Position numbers and translations under genes: made by a program. Below the pieces are notes generated by a model. That model was not told the DNA's origin and did not search any database. It worked only from the letters and a program-made list of their open reading frames with translations. Positions 17,476-25,199 of a DNA stretch of 48,635 bases are shown here, piece by piece. This stretch comes from an uncultured Oscillospiraceae bacterium. Its GTDB lineage: Bacteria; Bacillota; Clostridia; Oscillospirales; Ruminococcaceae. The stretch covers positions 1 through 48,635 of the forward strand of contig CATJCP010000138.1 of assembly GCA_949737515.1 (NCBI GenBank), read 5' to 3'. Within the stretch, counting starts at the first letter, position 1; each line of letters starts with the position of its first letter.

Positions 17476-18010
17476 TCCCTCCCTGAAGTACCTGATATTT
17501 CAAAATGGCCGTCACCGTCTTTGCATCCTTAATTTCTCCAGACAGTACCTTCTCCAGAACCTCGGGGAAGGGCATGCGTATCACATCCAGGAATTCCCCT
17601 TCATCCAAATGCTGCCCGCAGGGCTTTAGCTCATCGGCGTAATAGATGCGGATAATCTCAGAGCAGTAGCCGGGGGAAGGGTATATCTCCCCAAAATATT
17701 CATACCTGCCGGGAGTATAGCCGGTTTCCTCCTCCAGTTCCCGCCTTCCGCATTCAAAGTGGTCTTCACCAGGATTGACCTTGCCGGCAGGCAGCTCCAG
17801 GATTTCCTCCCGGTAAGGGTGCCGGTATTGGCGCACCAGCAGGACGTTCCGGTTTTCATCCAGTGCCAAAACACATACTCCTCCGGAATGCTCCACGATT
17901 TCCCTCTTTGAGGTCTTCCCATTGGGCAGCTCCACTGTGTCGTGGCGCAGATTGAGTATCCTTCCCCTGAAGGGGTATTCGCTGGACAGTATCTTTTCTT
18001 CATATTTCAT
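17471..18010 (-). CDS. nudF: Nudix hydrolase, ADP-ribose pyrophosphatase type
   Basis: Hydrolyses ADP-ribose or related nucleoside-diphosphate sugars, 179 residues. The Nudix box fits GX5EX7REUXEEXGU exactly: GKVNPGE, then RRELEEETGY (about 76-98). The preceding VLLVRQYRHPYREEILELPAG is the ADP-ribose pyrophosphatase signature. ATG at 18010 follows AAAAGGAGG. It is a single-gene unit convergent with tsaD and divergent from the M14 peptidase gene. Substrate preference is inferred from family only. Confidence 0.9.
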   Translation of the reverse strand: MKYEEKILSSEYPFRGRILNLRHDTVELPNGKTSKREIVEHSGGVCVLALDENRNVLLVRQYRHPYREEILELPAGKVNPGEDHFECGRRELEEETGYTPGRYEYFGEIYPSPGYCSEIIRIYYADELKPCGQHLDEGEFLDVIRMPFPEVLEKVLSGEIKDAKTVTAILKYQVLQGGK

Positions 18011-18100
18011 AGCTGTGCTTCCTCCTTTTTTGGAATGTTACTGCAAGTCCCGTTCATAGTATAAAGGTACAGCGGCGCTCCAGTCATTGTACTTTTCTCT

Positions 18101-18109
18101 ATTATACCA
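18101..18109 (-). promoter_or_regulatory. Extended -10 promoter of the Nudix gene
   Basis: Minus strand TGGTATAAT (18101-18109), an extended -10 element; no good -35 hexamer is visible at 17 bases. Confidence 0.45.
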
Positions 18110-18206
18110 TAAGTCAGGGCAAAATAGTAAGGGAAAGCTCACACACAATTTTATTTTACGCTGCAGCGCGGCTGACCATATGAAATCTGGAAAAGGATGT
18201 GTTGAT

Positions 18207-19124
18207 ATGGCCCATGCCCTTGCCCCCTTCTACCTTTCGCCTCCCTCGTTCCAGTCCCTCTCCCAGCATATCCGGGAAATTGACCAGCGTTCGCCGTTAT
18301 TTCAGCTGCGTTCAGCTGGGGAATCCGTTTTAGGCCGGCCTTTATGGTATTTCTTTGTCGGAGAGGACTCCGCTCCCCCTACGCTGCTGGTAGGCTGCAC
18401 CCATGGCTCGGAATGGATCACAGCGCTGTTGCTGCTGCTGTTTGCAGACTCCCTTGCATCCGCCCTTGAAAACCAGGGGGAGATCGCCGGTATCTGTGTG
18501 GAGCCCCTCTTCCATGGACGTTCCCTGATTCTACTGCCCTGCCTGAACCCAGACGGGATGGAGATCGCCCTTTATGGCCCCGGTTCCTCTGGCGAGCTGG
18601 CCGGACAGGTAGACGCCATGATTCAGGGCAATCCGGGCCAGGTGTGGCAGGCCAATGCAAGAGGCGTGGACCTAAACCACAACTTCCCAGCAGGGTGGGA
18701 GACGCTGCGGGAGATGGAAATCCGGGAGGGAATTACCGGGCCGGGTCCGACCAGGTTCGGAGGACCCCACCCATTCAGCGAGCCGGAAACATTGGCAGTA
18801 AGGGGAATCTGTGAGGCGTTTGCCGTGCGCCAGGTATTGGCGTTCCACTCCCAGGGGGAAGAAATCTACTGGAGATATGGCGGACGCACCCCCGGGAGAG
18901 GATTGATGGTTGCAAGGCTGTTTTCCGCCTCCAGCGGGTATCGGGTATGCGATCCGGTGGGCACCGCCTCCCACGGCGGGCTGAAGGACTGGTTTATTCA
19001 GGAGACAGGGAGGCCAGGATTTACACTGGAGGTGGGCAGGGGGAAAAACCCGCTTCCTATTGGGCAGCTCCCAGGGATTTGGACAAAGCTGAAGGAGACG
19101 CTGATGCTCTCAATCCTTGTATGA
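18207..19124 (+). CDS. M14 family zinc carboxypeptidase, gamma-D-glutamyl-diamino-acid peptidase-like
   Basis: Zinc metallopeptidase, 305 residues. Zinc ligands are seen in CTHGSEWI (HxxE) and in LAFHSQGEEIYW; the substrate arginine/asparagine region is ARGVDLNHNFP, HPFSEPETLAV is typical of the group, and the catalytic Glu is in GFTLEVGRGKNPLP. These features match enzymes that cut gamma-D-Glu-diaminopimelate bonds in muropeptides. No signal peptide is visible, so it may act in the cytoplasm on recycled or spore peptides. ATG at 18207 is chosen for AAAAGGA 10 bases upstream; an ATG at 18180 is possible but lacks a ribosome site. Confidence 0.82.
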   Translation: MAHALAPFYLSPPSFQSLSQHIREIDQRSPLFQLRSAGESVLGRPLWYFFVGEDSAPPTLLVGCTHGSEWITALLLLLFADSLASALENQGEIAGICVEPLFHGRSLILLPCLNPDGMEIALYGPGSSGELAGQVDAMIQGNPGQVWQANARGVDLNHNFPAGWETLREMEIREGITGPGPTRFGGPHPFSEPETLAVRGICEAFAVRQVLAFHSQGEEIYWRYGGRTPGRGLMVARLFSASSGYRVCDPVGTASHGGLKDWFIQETGRPGFTLEVGRGKNPLPIGQLPGIWTKLKETLMLSILV

Positions 19125-19128
19125 AAAG

Positions 19129-19183
19129 AATGCCCAGCCGCTGGCAGCTGCCTTTGCAGGGACCGCCAATGGCTGGGCATTTA
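19129..19183. terminator. Bidirectional terminator between M14 peptidase and HAAS genes
   Basis: 11-bp outer stem AATGCCCAGCC/GGCTGGGCATT with a long partly paired loop. The minus-strand exit (TTCTTTTC) is better than the plus-strand one (TTACAG). Confidence 0.7.
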
Positions 19184-19199
19184 CAGATACAGACAAGGG

Positions 19200-19694
19200 T
19201 CATTGATCCTTCTTGCCATCTTTATGCTTCCGTCGGATGTATCTTATGGCAAGGACAACCCCTGCCGCAAAGGAGACAATCCCCAGCAGTGCCACCCAGT
19301 ACAGGATATCCGGCCCTGTCGAGGTGACAAAAATCGCCGTTGGACCATCCGCGCCCCCTATGACGCCCAAGCTCTCTATCATACGGCTCATCCCCATTGC
19401 CTTTGCCGCAGAATATACCCCCAGACACAGCAGGGAAAGGATGGCGGCACACACGATGGCAATGATCTGCTTTCGCTTCCAAATCTCCCCGGAAAGGCGT
19501 TCAAAGCCAAGCTGTTCGTTCAGGCTTTCCACAAATTCCTTAGGAGAGCCCAAGCGCTGGATCAGCTGGCTCTCCGTCTCCCCATGTTCTGCCGCTGATG
19601 CAAAGGCCTCCTCCAAATCCCGCAGCACCTCTTTTTTGGCCTGGCGGGGAAGCGGCAGCAGCCTCTCCACCTCATGAATATACTGGTCTTTCAT
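19200..19694 (-). CDS. HAAS-domain membrane protein with a GGADGPT motif
   Basis: 164 residues. The N-terminal 65 residues match the HAAS (DUF1700-like) helical domain: IHEVERLLPLPRQAKKEVLR, then LIQRLGSPKEFVESLNEQLG. Two membrane helices follow (about 76-96 and 130-152). Between them lies VIGGADGPTAIF (about 111-122), the signature otherwise known from the beta subunit of sodium-translocating decarboxylases, here in a protein far too small to be that pump. It lies about 50 bases downstream of a padR gene on the same strand, the usual PadR/HAAS pairing. Function unknown; a role in envelope sensing or regulation is only inferred from the pairing. Confidence 0.8.
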   Translation of the reverse strand: MKDQYIHEVERLLPLPRQAKKEVLRDLEEAFASAAEHGETESQLIQRLGSPKEFVESLNEQLGFERLSGEIWKRKQIIAIVCAAILSLLCLGVYSAAKAMGMSRMIESLGVIGGADGPTAIFVTSTGPDILYWVALLGIVSFAAGVVLAIRYIRRKHKDGKKDQ

Positions 19695-19747
19695 AGAAAG
19701 TTCCTCCTCCAGTCGAAATTCCGGTTCGTTTTCGTCTGCCCTTGGCG

Positions 19748-20125
19748 TTACTCCCCTTCCGCCTCATCTGGGCGGGTTTGATTCAACTCCAGTTCGCCGA
19801 TAAATTCGTCAACGCAGATGGTATAGTCCCTCCAGAAAGAAATCATCTCCTCAAGGGCAGTCCTTCCCTTTTTCGTCAGGGAATAATATTTTTTGGACCC
19901 TCCGTTGGCGGTGGTATAGACAATCCGGCTTTGAAGCATTTCTGCCTTCTGCAGGCGGTAAAGAATAGGATATACCGTTCCCTCCCTGGCATAACCCAGA
20001 ACATCCGCTCTGCGGTTCAGCTCAGTGATGATCTCGTATCCATAGGTTTCCTTCCGGGCAATCAAACAAAGCAGGATCATTTCCAGAGAACCCTTTTTAA
20101 ATTGTTGTATGTACTTTTGGCTCAC
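19748..20125 (-). CDS. PadR-family transcriptional regulator
   Basis: Winged-helix repressor, 125 residues from the GTG start. The PadR core is LEMILLCLIARKETYGYEI, then YAREGTVYPILYRLQKAEML (recognition helix and wing) and GGSKKYYSLTKKGRTAL; a short C-terminal helix provides dimerisation. GTG at 20125 is preferred: AAAGGAG lies 11 bases upstream, while the in-frame ATG at 20149 has no ribosome site. A TTGACA/TATAAT promoter and a perfect 15-base palindrome just downstream of the predicted transcription start suggest autoregulation. It is co-transcribed with the HAAS gene. The inducing signal is unknown. Confidence 0.88.
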   Translation of the reverse strand: MSQKYIQQFKKGSLEMILLCLIARKETYGYEIITELNRRADVLGYAREGTVYPILYRLQKAEMLQSRIVYTTANGGSKKYYSLTKKGRTALEEMISFWRDYTICVDEFIGELELNQTRPDEAEGE

Positions 20126-20154
20126 AAGGATGTTTTCTCCTTTCAGCATCTATA

Positions 20155-20169
20155 TTTAGTATTACTAAA
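20155..20169. promoter_or_regulatory. Palindromic operator candidate in the padR leader
   Basis: TTTAGTA-T-TACTAAA, a perfect 7+1+7 palindrome about 5 bases downstream of the expected transcription start of padR. Position and symmetry suit a PadR dimer. Confidence 0.65.
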
Positions 20170-20180
20170 TTGTTATGCTA

Positions 20181-20209
20181 ATTATAACGCCTCTTTTCTT
20201 ATTTGTCAA
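20181..20209 (-). promoter_or_regulatory. Promoter of padR-HAAS
   Basis: Minus-strand TTGACA (20204-20209), 17-base spacer, TATAAT (20181-20186); a consensus promoter. Confidence 0.88.
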
Positions 20210-20222
20210 GCAAAGGGCGACA

Positions 20223-20251
20223 TTGACACTGCAGTCCAAATATGCTATCCT
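20223..20251 (+). promoter_or_regulatory. Possible promoter of the lipoprotein gene
   Basis: TTGACA (20223-20228), 17-base spacer, TATCCT (20246-20251), divergent from padR. A closer TATAAT at 20336-20341 with a poor -35 is an alternative. Confidence 0.5.
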
Positions 20252-20360
20252 TGATACCGTTGGCAAAACAGTTAAAATAACTTGCACATCTAGGGGAATT
20301 CCCTATAAATTCTTTCAAAAACATTTTGAATGTGCTATAATCTGAACAGGAGGGATTCAA

Positions 20361-20930
20361 ATGAAAAAGCTATTGCTGTTGTTTTTTGTTCTTTTTATGG
20401 CTGGATGCGGCTCTAAACCGTCAGAGCTGCCAGTGATGGAATGGGGCGAGGAAGATCTGTCCATCATAGAAAAGGGCACGCAAACCACAATTTCCTATGG
20501 AATGACAAAACCAGAGATAGAGGGTATCCTGGGAAAAGAGGTAGCGGTCAGCGAAGCGTCTGCCACCAAGGAGGACTTGATATACAGCGGCGGTCTGTTT
20601 GTTGGATATCGGGACGGCATTGCCGCCGAGCTGGTGATAGAAAGCGACACCTACCAGACCAACAAGGGGATTACCATAGGCAGCACCATGCAGGACGTGG
20701 AGGACGTCTGCGGATATACTGAATTTTCCCGCGGGACTGTGGTGGTGGGCAGCACCGCCCATCTGACTCAGTACATTTTCGACTCTGACGGTAACCCTAT
20801 GACCACCGAGACGATGCCGGAGCGCATTACCTCCTCCGACGATTTTTATGTGGTCTCCTTTGAGTTTGAGAGCAATCGGGTGGCCCGTATCCGCGTTTGT
20901 GACGCGCTTTTTTCCTACAAGCGTTCCTGA
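20361..20930 (+). CDS. Lipoprotein with BamE/SmpA-like repeats, unknown function
   Basis: 189-residue predicted lipoprotein: MKKLLLLFFVLFMAGC is a signal peptide with lipobox MAGC (Cys 16). The mature part holds two similar helix-turn motifs, ISYGMTKPEIEGILG (about 45-59) and ITIGSTMQDVEDVCG (about 104-118), the G-M/S-T-xx-E-V-xx-LG pattern of BamE/SmpA-like domains, each followed by beta-rich sequence. In a Gram-positive there is no outer-membrane BAM complex, so only the fold is suggested. ATG at 20361 follows AGGAGGG. It stands alone, divergent from padR and convergent with degV. Confidence 0.72.
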   Translation: MKKLLLLFFVLFMAGCGSKPSELPVMEWGEEDLSIIEKGTQTTISYGMTKPEIEGILGKEVAVSEASATKEDLIYSGGLFVGYRDGIAAELVIESDTYQTNKGITIGSTMQDVEDVCGYTEFSRGTVVVGSTAHLTQYIFDSDGNPMTTETMPERITSSDDFYVVSFEFESNRVARIRVCDALFSYKRS

Positions 20931-20970
20931 CGCTGACGCCCTGTACATAACCCCCTGTAAAGATGAAAAT

Positions 20971-21028
20971 GGGAGCTTCCCCAGTCTGTGCGGACAAGCA
21001 CAATTCAGGGAGGCTCCCGTGTTTTTAT
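20971..21028. terminator. Terminator between the lipoprotein gene and degV
   Basis: GGGAGCTTCCC/GGGAGGCTCCC stem (one G-T pair) around a 26-base loop, followed by GTGTTTTTATG on the plus strand and ATTTTC on the minus strand. Confidence 0.75.
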
Positions 21029-21061
21029 GTTAATTTAAAAGATATGATCTCTGCTGAAAGC

Positions 21062-21949
21062 TTATTTTTTCCTTCTGTCCTCGCCCAACACAATGAAGGC
21101 CAGCACCTTGGGGCCGGAATTCATTGCAATAGACGCCCCTACCTGGTAGGAGAGATAAGGGGGATACCCCACCCTCTGTTCCATGGCCTGGTGGAAGGGC
21201 TTTACAAATTCCACCGCTTCCCCTATTACAGTGCAGTATTGGAAGTTAGGGTCGGTGCTCCGCTTTAAATACCAATCCGCCAGCCTTCCAGGGACATTTT
21301 TATCGCCGCGGACCTTTTCCACGATCTTTGTCTCCCCGTCAATGATGCTGATAATGGGCCGCAGCCCCAGCACGTCCCCCACAAAGCCCGCCGCTGCGCT
21401 GATCCGGCCGGATTTTTTCGCGTATTCCAGGGTAAACACTGCAAAGTAGATCTCCACCCTGGCAAAATACTCTTCCAGCCAGGGAACAATCTGGTCCGTA
21501 TCCTTTCCCGCCTGGATCATGTCCATGGCCTTTTCAATGGCATATCCGTATCCAACTGTATAGGTCCCGGAATCCAGCACATGGAGCTCTATTTTATCCC
21601 GGTATTGGGGATGCTCACTGAAAAACATCTCCTTTGCCATAGACGCGGCTTGGAACATATTGGAGCCCCGGCTGGTGATGGTGATGACAATAATAGAAGT
21701 ATAGCCTTCTTCCGCGGCCTGAAGGTAGGCCTCCACAAACTGTACGTTGGTGATATGGCTGGTGGAGGGGAATTCCTTTGCCTGGTGGAGGAGCTCATAA
21801 AATTGCCAAGGATCGAAATCCCGGCGCTCGTAATATCCTTTCCCGTCAATGGTGACGGGAATAGGGAGAATCTGCAGGTTTTCATGGGCTCTTTCAAATT
21901 CCGCCGGAATATCGCAGGCGGAATCGGTGATGATCTTTATTTTACTCAT
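21062..21949 (-). CDS. DegV family fatty-acid-binding protein
   Basis: DegV/FakB-like protein that binds a fatty acid and, in known systems, presents it to the kinase FakA; 295 residues. IKIITDSACDIPAEF (about 4-18), FPSTSHITNVQFVEAY with the ligand-contact Ser/Thr, and FTLEYAKKSGRISAAAGFVG (about 180-199) are the family hallmarks. ATG at 21949 overlaps the end of trmL by four bases; GGGAGAG is the ribosome site. It is last of a three-gene operon. No fakA-type gene is present in the window. Confidence 0.92.
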   Translation of the reverse strand: MSKIKIITDSACDIPAEFERAHENLQILPIPVTIDGKGYYERRDFDPWQFYELLHQAKEFPSTSHITNVQFVEAYLQAAEEGYTSIIVITITSRGSNMFQAASMAKEMFFSEHPQYRDKIELHVLDSGTYTVGYGYAIEKAMDMIQAGKDTDQIVPWLEEYFARVEIYFAVFTLEYAKKSGRISAAAGFVGDVLGLRPIISIIDGETKIVEKVRGDKNVPGRLADWYLKRSTDPNFQYCTVIGEAVEFVKPFHQAMEQRVGYPPYLSYQVGASIAMNSGPKVLAFIVLGEDRRKK

Positions 21950-22476
21950 TTTATTTGCTCTCCCTTGTTATTGTCCCATTTCATGGTAGTCAGCTGCCCT
22001 TCTGCCTGCAGTCCGGGGAATCCCCACTGCCGGAGGGTCTCATATACCCCAATGGCCACAGTGTTGGACAGGTTCAGGCTCCGCGCTTCACTGCGCATGG
22101 GCAGGCGCACGCATTCTCCCGGATGCTCGTATAAAAGCGGCTCCGGCAGGCCTTTATCCTCCCGCCCAAATACCAAGTATACCCGGTCCCACTGTGTATA
22201 ATTGATCTCGCTGTAGTTTTTTTGCCCCTTTGTGGTAAAGTATATGCACTGCCCGCCGGGATTCTGTGCGAAAAAATGGTTTATGTTGTCGTAGTAGTGG
22301 ATATCCAATAGGTGCCAATAATCCAGGCCGGCGCGCTTGAGCTTAGCGTCGTCTATCTCAAATCCCAGGGGCCTGACCAAGTGCAGGCTCGCCCCTGTCG
22401 CGGAACAGGTCCGGGCAATGTTGCCTGTGTTCTGAGGGATGCGGGGCTCCACCAGGACAATATCAATGTGCTTCAT
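21946..22476 (-). CDS. trmL: tRNA (cytidine(34)-2'-O)-methyltransferase TrmL
   Basis: SPOUT-fold enzyme that 2'-O-methylates the wobble nucleotide of leucine tRNAs using SAM, 176 residues (slightly longer than the usual 155-160). IDIVLVEPRIPQNTGNIART (4-23), the knot motifs VYLVFGREDKGLPEPLL and RLPMRSEARSLNLSNTVAIG are canonical; the catalytic Arg is in NIART. Its ribosome site (GAGGTAAAG) lies in the last codons of the upstream Dabb gene, so translation is likely coupled. A basic tail of about 20 residues ends the protein. Confidence 0.94.
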   Translation of the reverse strand: MKHIDIVLVEPRIPQNTGNIARTCSATGASLHLVRPLGFEIDDAKLKRAGLDYWHLLDIHYYDNINHFFAQNPGGQCIYFTTKGQKNYSEINYTQWDRVYLVFGREDKGLPEPLLYEHPGECVRLPMRSEARSLNLSNTVAIGVYETLRQWGFPGLQAEGQLTTMKWDNNKGEQIK

Positions 22477-22483
22477 TCTTATT

Positions 22484-22774
22484 TTACTTTACCTCAAAGT
22501 CCGCTGCCGTCCGGCCACAGATAACGGAGTGGACGTATTTTTTGCATTCCAGGTGGGCCGGATGGGTTTGATAGCCGTCCAGAGCCGCGTGGTCGGCAAA
22601 TTCCGAGTATAGGCATACATCATAATCGCCAGGGTTCAGGTTTGGGTTTACTTCCAGCTTTATCAGGCCGGGAACCACCCCCGCCAGGTTTTCCAGCATT
22701 TTCTTCATCTGGGGGATGGTTTCTTCCTTGCGGGACGGGTCGGTCAGCTTCCAGAGGACAATGTGCTTTATCAT
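22484..22774 (-). CDS. Dabb (stress-responsive A/B barrel) domain protein
   Basis: 96 residues, the length of a single dimeric ferredoxin-like barrel domain. MIKHIVLWKLTD at the N-terminus, GLIKLEVNPNLNPGDYDVCL and YQTHPAHLECKKYV are characteristic of the Dabb family. ATG at 22774 has AAGGAGG upstream; an earlier in-frame ATG at 22813 is rejected because it has no such site. First gene of the Dabb-trmL-degV operon with its own promoter. Members occur as stress proteins or small cyclases; no catalytic role can be assigned here. Confidence 0.88.
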   Translation of the reverse strand: MIKHIVLWKLTDPSRKEETIPQMKKMLENLAGVVPGLIKLEVNPNLNPGDYDVCLYSEFADHAALDGYQTHPAHLECKKYVHSVICGRTAADFEVK

Positions 22775-22801
22775 TTGTAAAAAACCTCCTTTTTCTATTT
22801 T

Positions 22802-22830
22802 ATCGTAAAGCATTTAGGGTGTTCTGTCAA
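22802..22830 (-). promoter_or_regulatory. Promoter of the Dabb-trmL-degV operon
   Basis: Minus-strand TTGACA (22825-22830), 17-base spacer, TACGAT (22802-22807). Confidence 0.75.
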
Positions 22831-22886
22831 GGAATTATTTGGCCGCTATGCCTCTGTGCCAGTATCCGCCGGGCAATGATCCCAAA

Positions 22887-22919
22887 GATAACAGCCGCTG
22901 GATCCCAGCGGCTGTTATC
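22887..22919 (-). terminator. Perfect hairpin after the chemoreceptor gene
   Basis: 15-bp perfect stem GATAACAGCCGCTGG with its complement and a three-base loop. The minus-strand exit is only ATCTTTGGG, so it is a weak U-tract terminator for the FIST/chemoreceptor unit. Confidence 0.6.
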
Positions 22920-22945
22920 CCCGGACATATGGCCGTCGAAGCTCT

Positions 22946-23872
22946 TTATTCCTTAACAATTGGCGGTATCTGGGAGAGCATGTTGTCAACGTCTTCAAAC
23001 ATGGCGCTTTTCGTTGTGCCAAGCACGTTGGCCCGCTCAATATGCTTAACAACTTCCTGGTATTGATCCCGTATCTTATCAAAGAAACTGCGAACGCTCC
23101 CTAAAGACTCCTGGGAACTGTCCACTACTTTGGAGATCTCACCCTGAACAGCGGAAGCGCCTTCCGCCGCCTGTATGATCTTTCCAAACATTTCAGAGGT
23201 CTTCTGGACGTTTTCAACGCCCCGCCCCAATGTATTCTGGGAGGCTTGTATGCTCCCATTGAGACGGTCGGTGCCGTTCTCCACTGCCTTCACATTGGAA
23301 TCCACCTCGGCGATCAGCCCCTTGATTTCATCGGCCAGCTTCTTCACCTCTGTAGCCACTACTGCAAAGCCCTTTCCCTGTTCCCCGGCCCTGGCGGCTT
23401 CAATGGAAGCGTTGATTGCCAAAATGTTGGTCTGGTCGGCGATGGAGACGATCTTGCTCATGCACTGCTTGATTTTTCCAATATCCTCTTGAAGGCCGGC
23501 AAAGGTGCTTCCCATCTCGCCGAAGCTGTCTTCCACCTGCTGGGAAACGCCTTTAAGAGCCTCTACCTCCGTCTGCGCCTGAAGAACGGACTGGGATATT
23601 TCGCTTTTTACCTCTGTAATCTGGTCAGAGACCTGGCCTATACTGGAAAATTGATCCCCAAAGTCCTCCAGCTTTGTCTGAAAGATCACGGCTTCGGCCA
23701 AAACATTGTCGAAGGATTGGCCCACCATGCTCAATTCCCAGAGGGAATCCACCTCTTTTTTTACCAGCTCCTTTTGGTAATCCTTTAAGCTGTTGGTCAC
23801 ATGCAGGATAGGATACAGGTTTTTTTCCTGGGGCAGTTTCCGCTTTGACTCATCTTTTCTACGAAAGAGCAT
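22946..23872 (-). CDS. Soluble methyl-accepting chemotaxis-type signalling protein
   Basis: 308 residues without any membrane helix. The MCP hairpin tip is [20 protein letters not shown] then [17 protein letters not shown] (about 145-181), the surface that contacts CheA/CheW. The N-terminal 90 residues are a helical region of no recognised domain, and most of the remainder is coiled coil. It lies 12 bases downstream of a FIST-domain gene, which suggests the FIST protein supplies the sensory part in trans. Flagellin at the window end shows a motility context. Whether it controls chemotaxis or another kinase is unknown. Confidence 0.9.
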   Translation of the reverse strand: MLFRRKDESKRKLPQEKNLYPILHVTNSLKDYQKELVKKEVDSLWELSMVGQSFDNVLAEAVIFQTKLEDFGDQFSSIGQVSDQITEVKSEISQSVLQAQTEVEALKGVSQQVEDSFGEMGSTFAGLQEDIGKIKQCMSKIVSIADQTNILAINASIEAARAGEQGKGFAVVATEVKKLADEIKGLIAEVDSNVKAVENGTDRLNGSIQASQNTLGRGVENVQKTSEMFGKIIQAAEGASAVQGEISKVVDSSQESLGSVRSFFDKIRDQYQEVVKHIERANVLGTTKSAMFEDVDNMLSQIPPIVKE

Positions 23873-23884
23873 ATCCCTTCCCCC

Positions 23885-24940
23885 TTATTCAAATACGACG
23901 CAGGACATCGACTGATTTACAAATTGATTGTTAAAGTGCTCCCCATAGCCGACGAGCCCAGCGTGGCTGCCCAGGGCGCTCATTTCCTTTAAATACCGCT
24001 GCATATAGTTGTTCTCGCTGAACAGCTTGTATCGGAACAGACAGTTTACCGAAAAGACAGCCGATATCTTAGGAAATTCCGAACGGATCAGGCGGATCGT
24101 GTCCTTTACGATCGCCTGATAGTCGCCCAGCTCCAGCAGGATGAGAACGTCAGAGTCGTTTACCTGCCGGAAACAGGATAAGGCGCTTCCGTTGACTTCC
24201 TTGATGGAAATAATGCAGGTATCGTTGCCGTTGATTTTACCAAAGGGGTTTTTAAAGGTCTGGGTCAGGATCTGCTGTTCCGTTACATGAAGGATTCGCT
24301 GGTAAACGTCCCTTGCGGGCTGCCCGTTCAGCGCCCCTATTATGTAATTGGATTTATCTGTTTTGGAGGCAATAAACCGGTAGTCCCCCATTTGGTGATA
24401 AATATTTTCCTTATAGGTCTTTACTCGGCCGTGGTTGTTTTTAACCAGAGCATAGGCCACTGCATCCTCATAAACCTTTCCATTTGCGGAAACCTTGCCC
24501 CCGTCCCCGGTGCCCCCCACCAATGAAATATGGAGAGGCCTTAATACGGTGTATATCGTGGTCAGGGCACAGGCGTCATTCCCCGAACAAAAGTCAATGC
24601 ACACTGTATTCTGCTGCGCAACGCCCACCTTTTTCACATCCTGCTGAAGGCGCTCAATATATTTCACCGGCATGGTGGATACCTGTTCCAGTACGTTGGC
24701 TGTCGCGCTCACGCCTTCGCAGAAAGCGATAACCCCCACGCCCTTTTCCACCATCTGCGTACTATAGCTCATCCCAATACAGCCGATGCTGGGCACCTGG
24801 GGAAAGAGCTTTTCCAATTCCTGTACATGCTGCTCAAACTGCCTTTGATTGGACATCAGCAGAATCAGCTGGGGATTCTGCAGCCCGCGGACGGCTTCCT
24901 GCAGGCTTCCATGTTGACTGGATCCGAAAAACTGCTTCAT
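23885..24940 (-). CDS. FIST-domain sensory protein
   Basis: 351 residues, soluble, matching the FIST N/C two-domain architecture thought to bind small ligands such as amino acids. The N-terminal domain has LEKLFPQVPSIGCIGMSYST and GVGVIAFCEGVSATANVLEQ; the middle has LVGGTGDGGKVSANGKVYED (about 142-161, the glycine-rich FIST motif); the C-terminal domain ends in VFSVNCLFRYKLF and LVGYGEHFNNQFVNQSMSCV. ATG at 24940 follows AAAGGAG at 11 bases. It has its own promoter and is followed directly by the soluble chemoreceptor gene. Confidence 0.88.
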   Translation of the reverse strand: MKQFFGSSQHGSLQEAVRGLQNPQLILLMSNQRQFEQHVQELEKLFPQVPSIGCIGMSYSTQMVEKGVGVIAFCEGVSATANVLEQVSTMPVKYIERLQQDVKKVGVAQQNTVCIDFCSGNDACALTTIYTVLRPLHISLVGGTGDGGKVSANGKVYEDAVAYALVKNNHGRVKTYKENIYHQMGDYRFIASKTDKSNYIIGALNGQPARDVYQRILHVTEQQILTQTFKNPFGKINGNDTCIISIKEVNGSALSCFRQVNDSDVLILLELGDYQAIVKDTIRLIRSEFPKISAVFSVNCLFRYKLFSENNYMQRYLKEMSALGSHAGLVGYGEHFNNQFVNQSMSCVVFE

Positions 24941-25019
24941 TGCCGCGTTTCTCTCCTTTGCTGCGTATACTTACCCTCCATAAAACCGGCGATAAGTTCT
25001 GTCATAAATAATCCTTTTT

Positions 25020-25049
25020 ATTATACCCTAACTATATTTGACACGTCAA
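25020..25049 (-). promoter_or_regulatory. Promoter of the FIST/chemoreceptor operon
   Basis: Minus-strand TTGACG (25044-25049), 18-base spacer, TATAAT (25020-25025). Confidence 0.7.
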
Positions 25050-25163
25050 GTTCCAGTTTCAAACCGTTATGAATTGAACTGCTATTAAAGGATTAAATAT
25101 AGCTATTTACTGTTGTTGTTTTGAAAAACATGATCCCTTTCCATGTATACTCTGGAAAAAGGC

Positions 25164-25193
25164 TTGACAATTCCCCCGCCAATCGTTTATAAT
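25164..25193 (+). promoter_or_regulatory. Promoter of the T-box permease/M20 operon
   Basis: TTGACA (25164-25169), 18-base spacer, TATAAT (25188-25193), immediately upstream of the T-box leader. Confidence 0.82.
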
Positions 25194-25199
25194 ATCCAC

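Noticed and set aside
22887-22919. Perfect palindrome considered as a phage attachment or recombination site
   Set aside because: No integrase or mobile genes flank it, and it sits just after a gene end, where a hairpin terminator is expected.
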